This document shows positions 6,767 through 7,319 of a DNA stretch of 7,319 nucleotides, piece by piece. The position numbers and the translations under genes were made by a program. The notes beneath the pieces were generated by a model, which made no database searches, had not been told where the DNA came from, and saw only the letters and a list, made by a program, of their open reading frames with translations. The stretch covers positions 1 to 7,319 of the forward strand of contig JAIBHM010000090.1 of assembly GCA_020028535.1 (NCBI GenBank), given 5' to 3'. Source of the stretch: Armatimonadota bacterium (GTDB taxonomy: Bacteria; Sysuimicrobiota; Sysuimicrobiia; Sysuimicrobiales; Kaftiobacteriaceae). Numbering within the stretch: the first letter of the stretch is position 1; each line of letters begins with the position of its first letter.

Positions 6767-7319
6767 CTAGCGGACGGGGTTGACCTTCACGTGGGCCAGC
6801 TTGCCCCCGGCCAGGATGAAGCGGCGCTCGCGTTCGTTGAGATCGACCGTGACCAGGAACTTCGTACCATTAGTGTTGTTGCGCACAGTGAAAGAGGCCT
6901 CGGGGCCCATGAGATGCGCGCGGATGCCTGGGACCTCCAGGATGTCTCCCTGCGCGATGGCGTCATAGTCTTTCGGAACCGCAAACACCATCGGGATGAG
7001 GCCCCAGTTGATGAGGTTGGCGTGGTGGATGCGTGAGAACGACTTGGCGAGGACTGCCTTCACGCCCAGATACATCGGCGCCAGGGCGGCGTGCTCGCGC
7101 GAGGATCCCTGGCCGTAGTTCTCGCCGCCGACGATGAACCCGCCGCCGGCCTGCTTTGCCCGCTGGGCGAACGTCGGGTCCATTCGATAAAAGACAAATT
7201 CGGCGAGCTTGGGGATGTTCGAGCGGTAGGCGACGATCTCGGAGCCGGCCGGCATGATGTGGTCGGTGCTGATGTCGTCGCCAACCTTGATGAGCACGGG
7301 GCCCATAATCGTGTCCTCG
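6767..7319 (-). CDS. Aconitate hydratase, C-terminal part (5' end beyond the window)
   Basis: Seen: the minus-strand frame ends with TAG at 6767-6769 and stays open to the right edge. The four codons before the ATG at 7306 read E-D-T-I and continue the protein, so that ATG is probably internal and this is the 3' part of a larger gene. Counting from Met7306, residues 9-21 read GDDISTDHIMPAG, followed by RSNIP (28-32) and GGENYGQGSSREHAAL (60-75). These mark the aconitase C-terminal swivel domain. Known: in aconitases the Ser-Ser-Arg of GSSREH lines the active site (porcine Ser642 and Arg644). The enzyme interconverts citrate and isocitrate through cis-aconitate in the cytosol using a [4Fe-4S] cluster, and the cluster-binding domains would lie upstream of the window. 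The wording best fits the roughly 640-residue monomeric Aquifex-type enzymes. A stand-alone LeuD-like small subunit (about 165 residues, with D-T-D-Q instead of T-D-H) is less likely. No clear terminator follows. Confidence 0.93.
   Translation of the reverse strand, partial: EDTIMGPVLIKVGDDISTDHIMPAGSEIVAYRSNIPKLAEFVFYRMDPTFAQRAKQAGGGFIVGGENYGQGSSREHAALAPMYLGVKAVLAKSFSRIHHANLINWGLIPMVFAVPKDYDAIAQGDILEVPGIRAHLMGPEASFTVRNNTNGTKFLVTVDLNERERRFILAGGKLAHVKVNPVR

Noticed and set aside
1..7319. Novel defence system, CRISPR array, tRNA, insertion sequence or prophage
   Set aside because: All long regions are explained by known transporter and aconitase families, and no repeat arrays, cloverleaf-like sequences, transposase motifs or terminal inverted repeats were seen.

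Overview
The window is GC-rich bacterial chromosome. Every gene I can support lies on the minus strand, so the biological reading order runs from the right edge to the left edge. Both solute-binding proteins carry N-terminal export signals without a lipobox cysteine, which fits a diderm with a periplasm. The aconitase resembles the monomeric 'Aquifex-type' enzymes found in several deep-branching and environmental phyla. The sequence does not let me name a phylum.

Layout, right to left. (1) 7319-6767: the C-terminal part of an aconitate hydratase whose reading frame runs off the right edge. (2) 6766-6615: a 152-nt gap with a near-perfect 16-nt direct repeat but no promoter I can defend. (3) 6614-3174: a dipeptide/oligopeptide-type (PepT family) ABC importer cassette, made of a family 5 solute-binding protein, a DppB-like permease and a DppC-like permease. 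The two permease genes overlap by ATGA. No ATPase genes are present. (4) 3173-3066: a 108-nt gap without a convincing terminator or promoter. (5) 3065-1: a TAXI-type TRAP transporter operon, made of a TAXI solute-binding protein, a small DUF1850 protein and a fused 4TM/12TM TRAP permease that runs off the left edge. Gaps within this operon are 7 and 5 nt.

How the genes work together. The first cassette would import a peptide-like or other organic solute using ATPases encoded elsewhere. The second would import a small, probably carboxylate or amino-acid-like solute using an ion gradient, with the TAXI protein delivering ligand to the fused permease. Aconitase next to a TAXI system hints at organic acid metabolism, but adjacency is the only support for that.

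The most notable unexplained structure is the 61-nt gap between the ABC binding protein and its first permease. It holds a perfect 11-bp GC-rich hairpin. It also holds a 19-codon reading frame with six consecutive prolines, which starts 5 nt after the binding-protein stop and whose TGA overlaps the permease ATG. The permease has no Shine-Dalgarno of its own, so this may be a translational relay. There is no gene-free stretch over 300 nt, and I see no tRNA, rRNA, CRISPR or insertion sequence.
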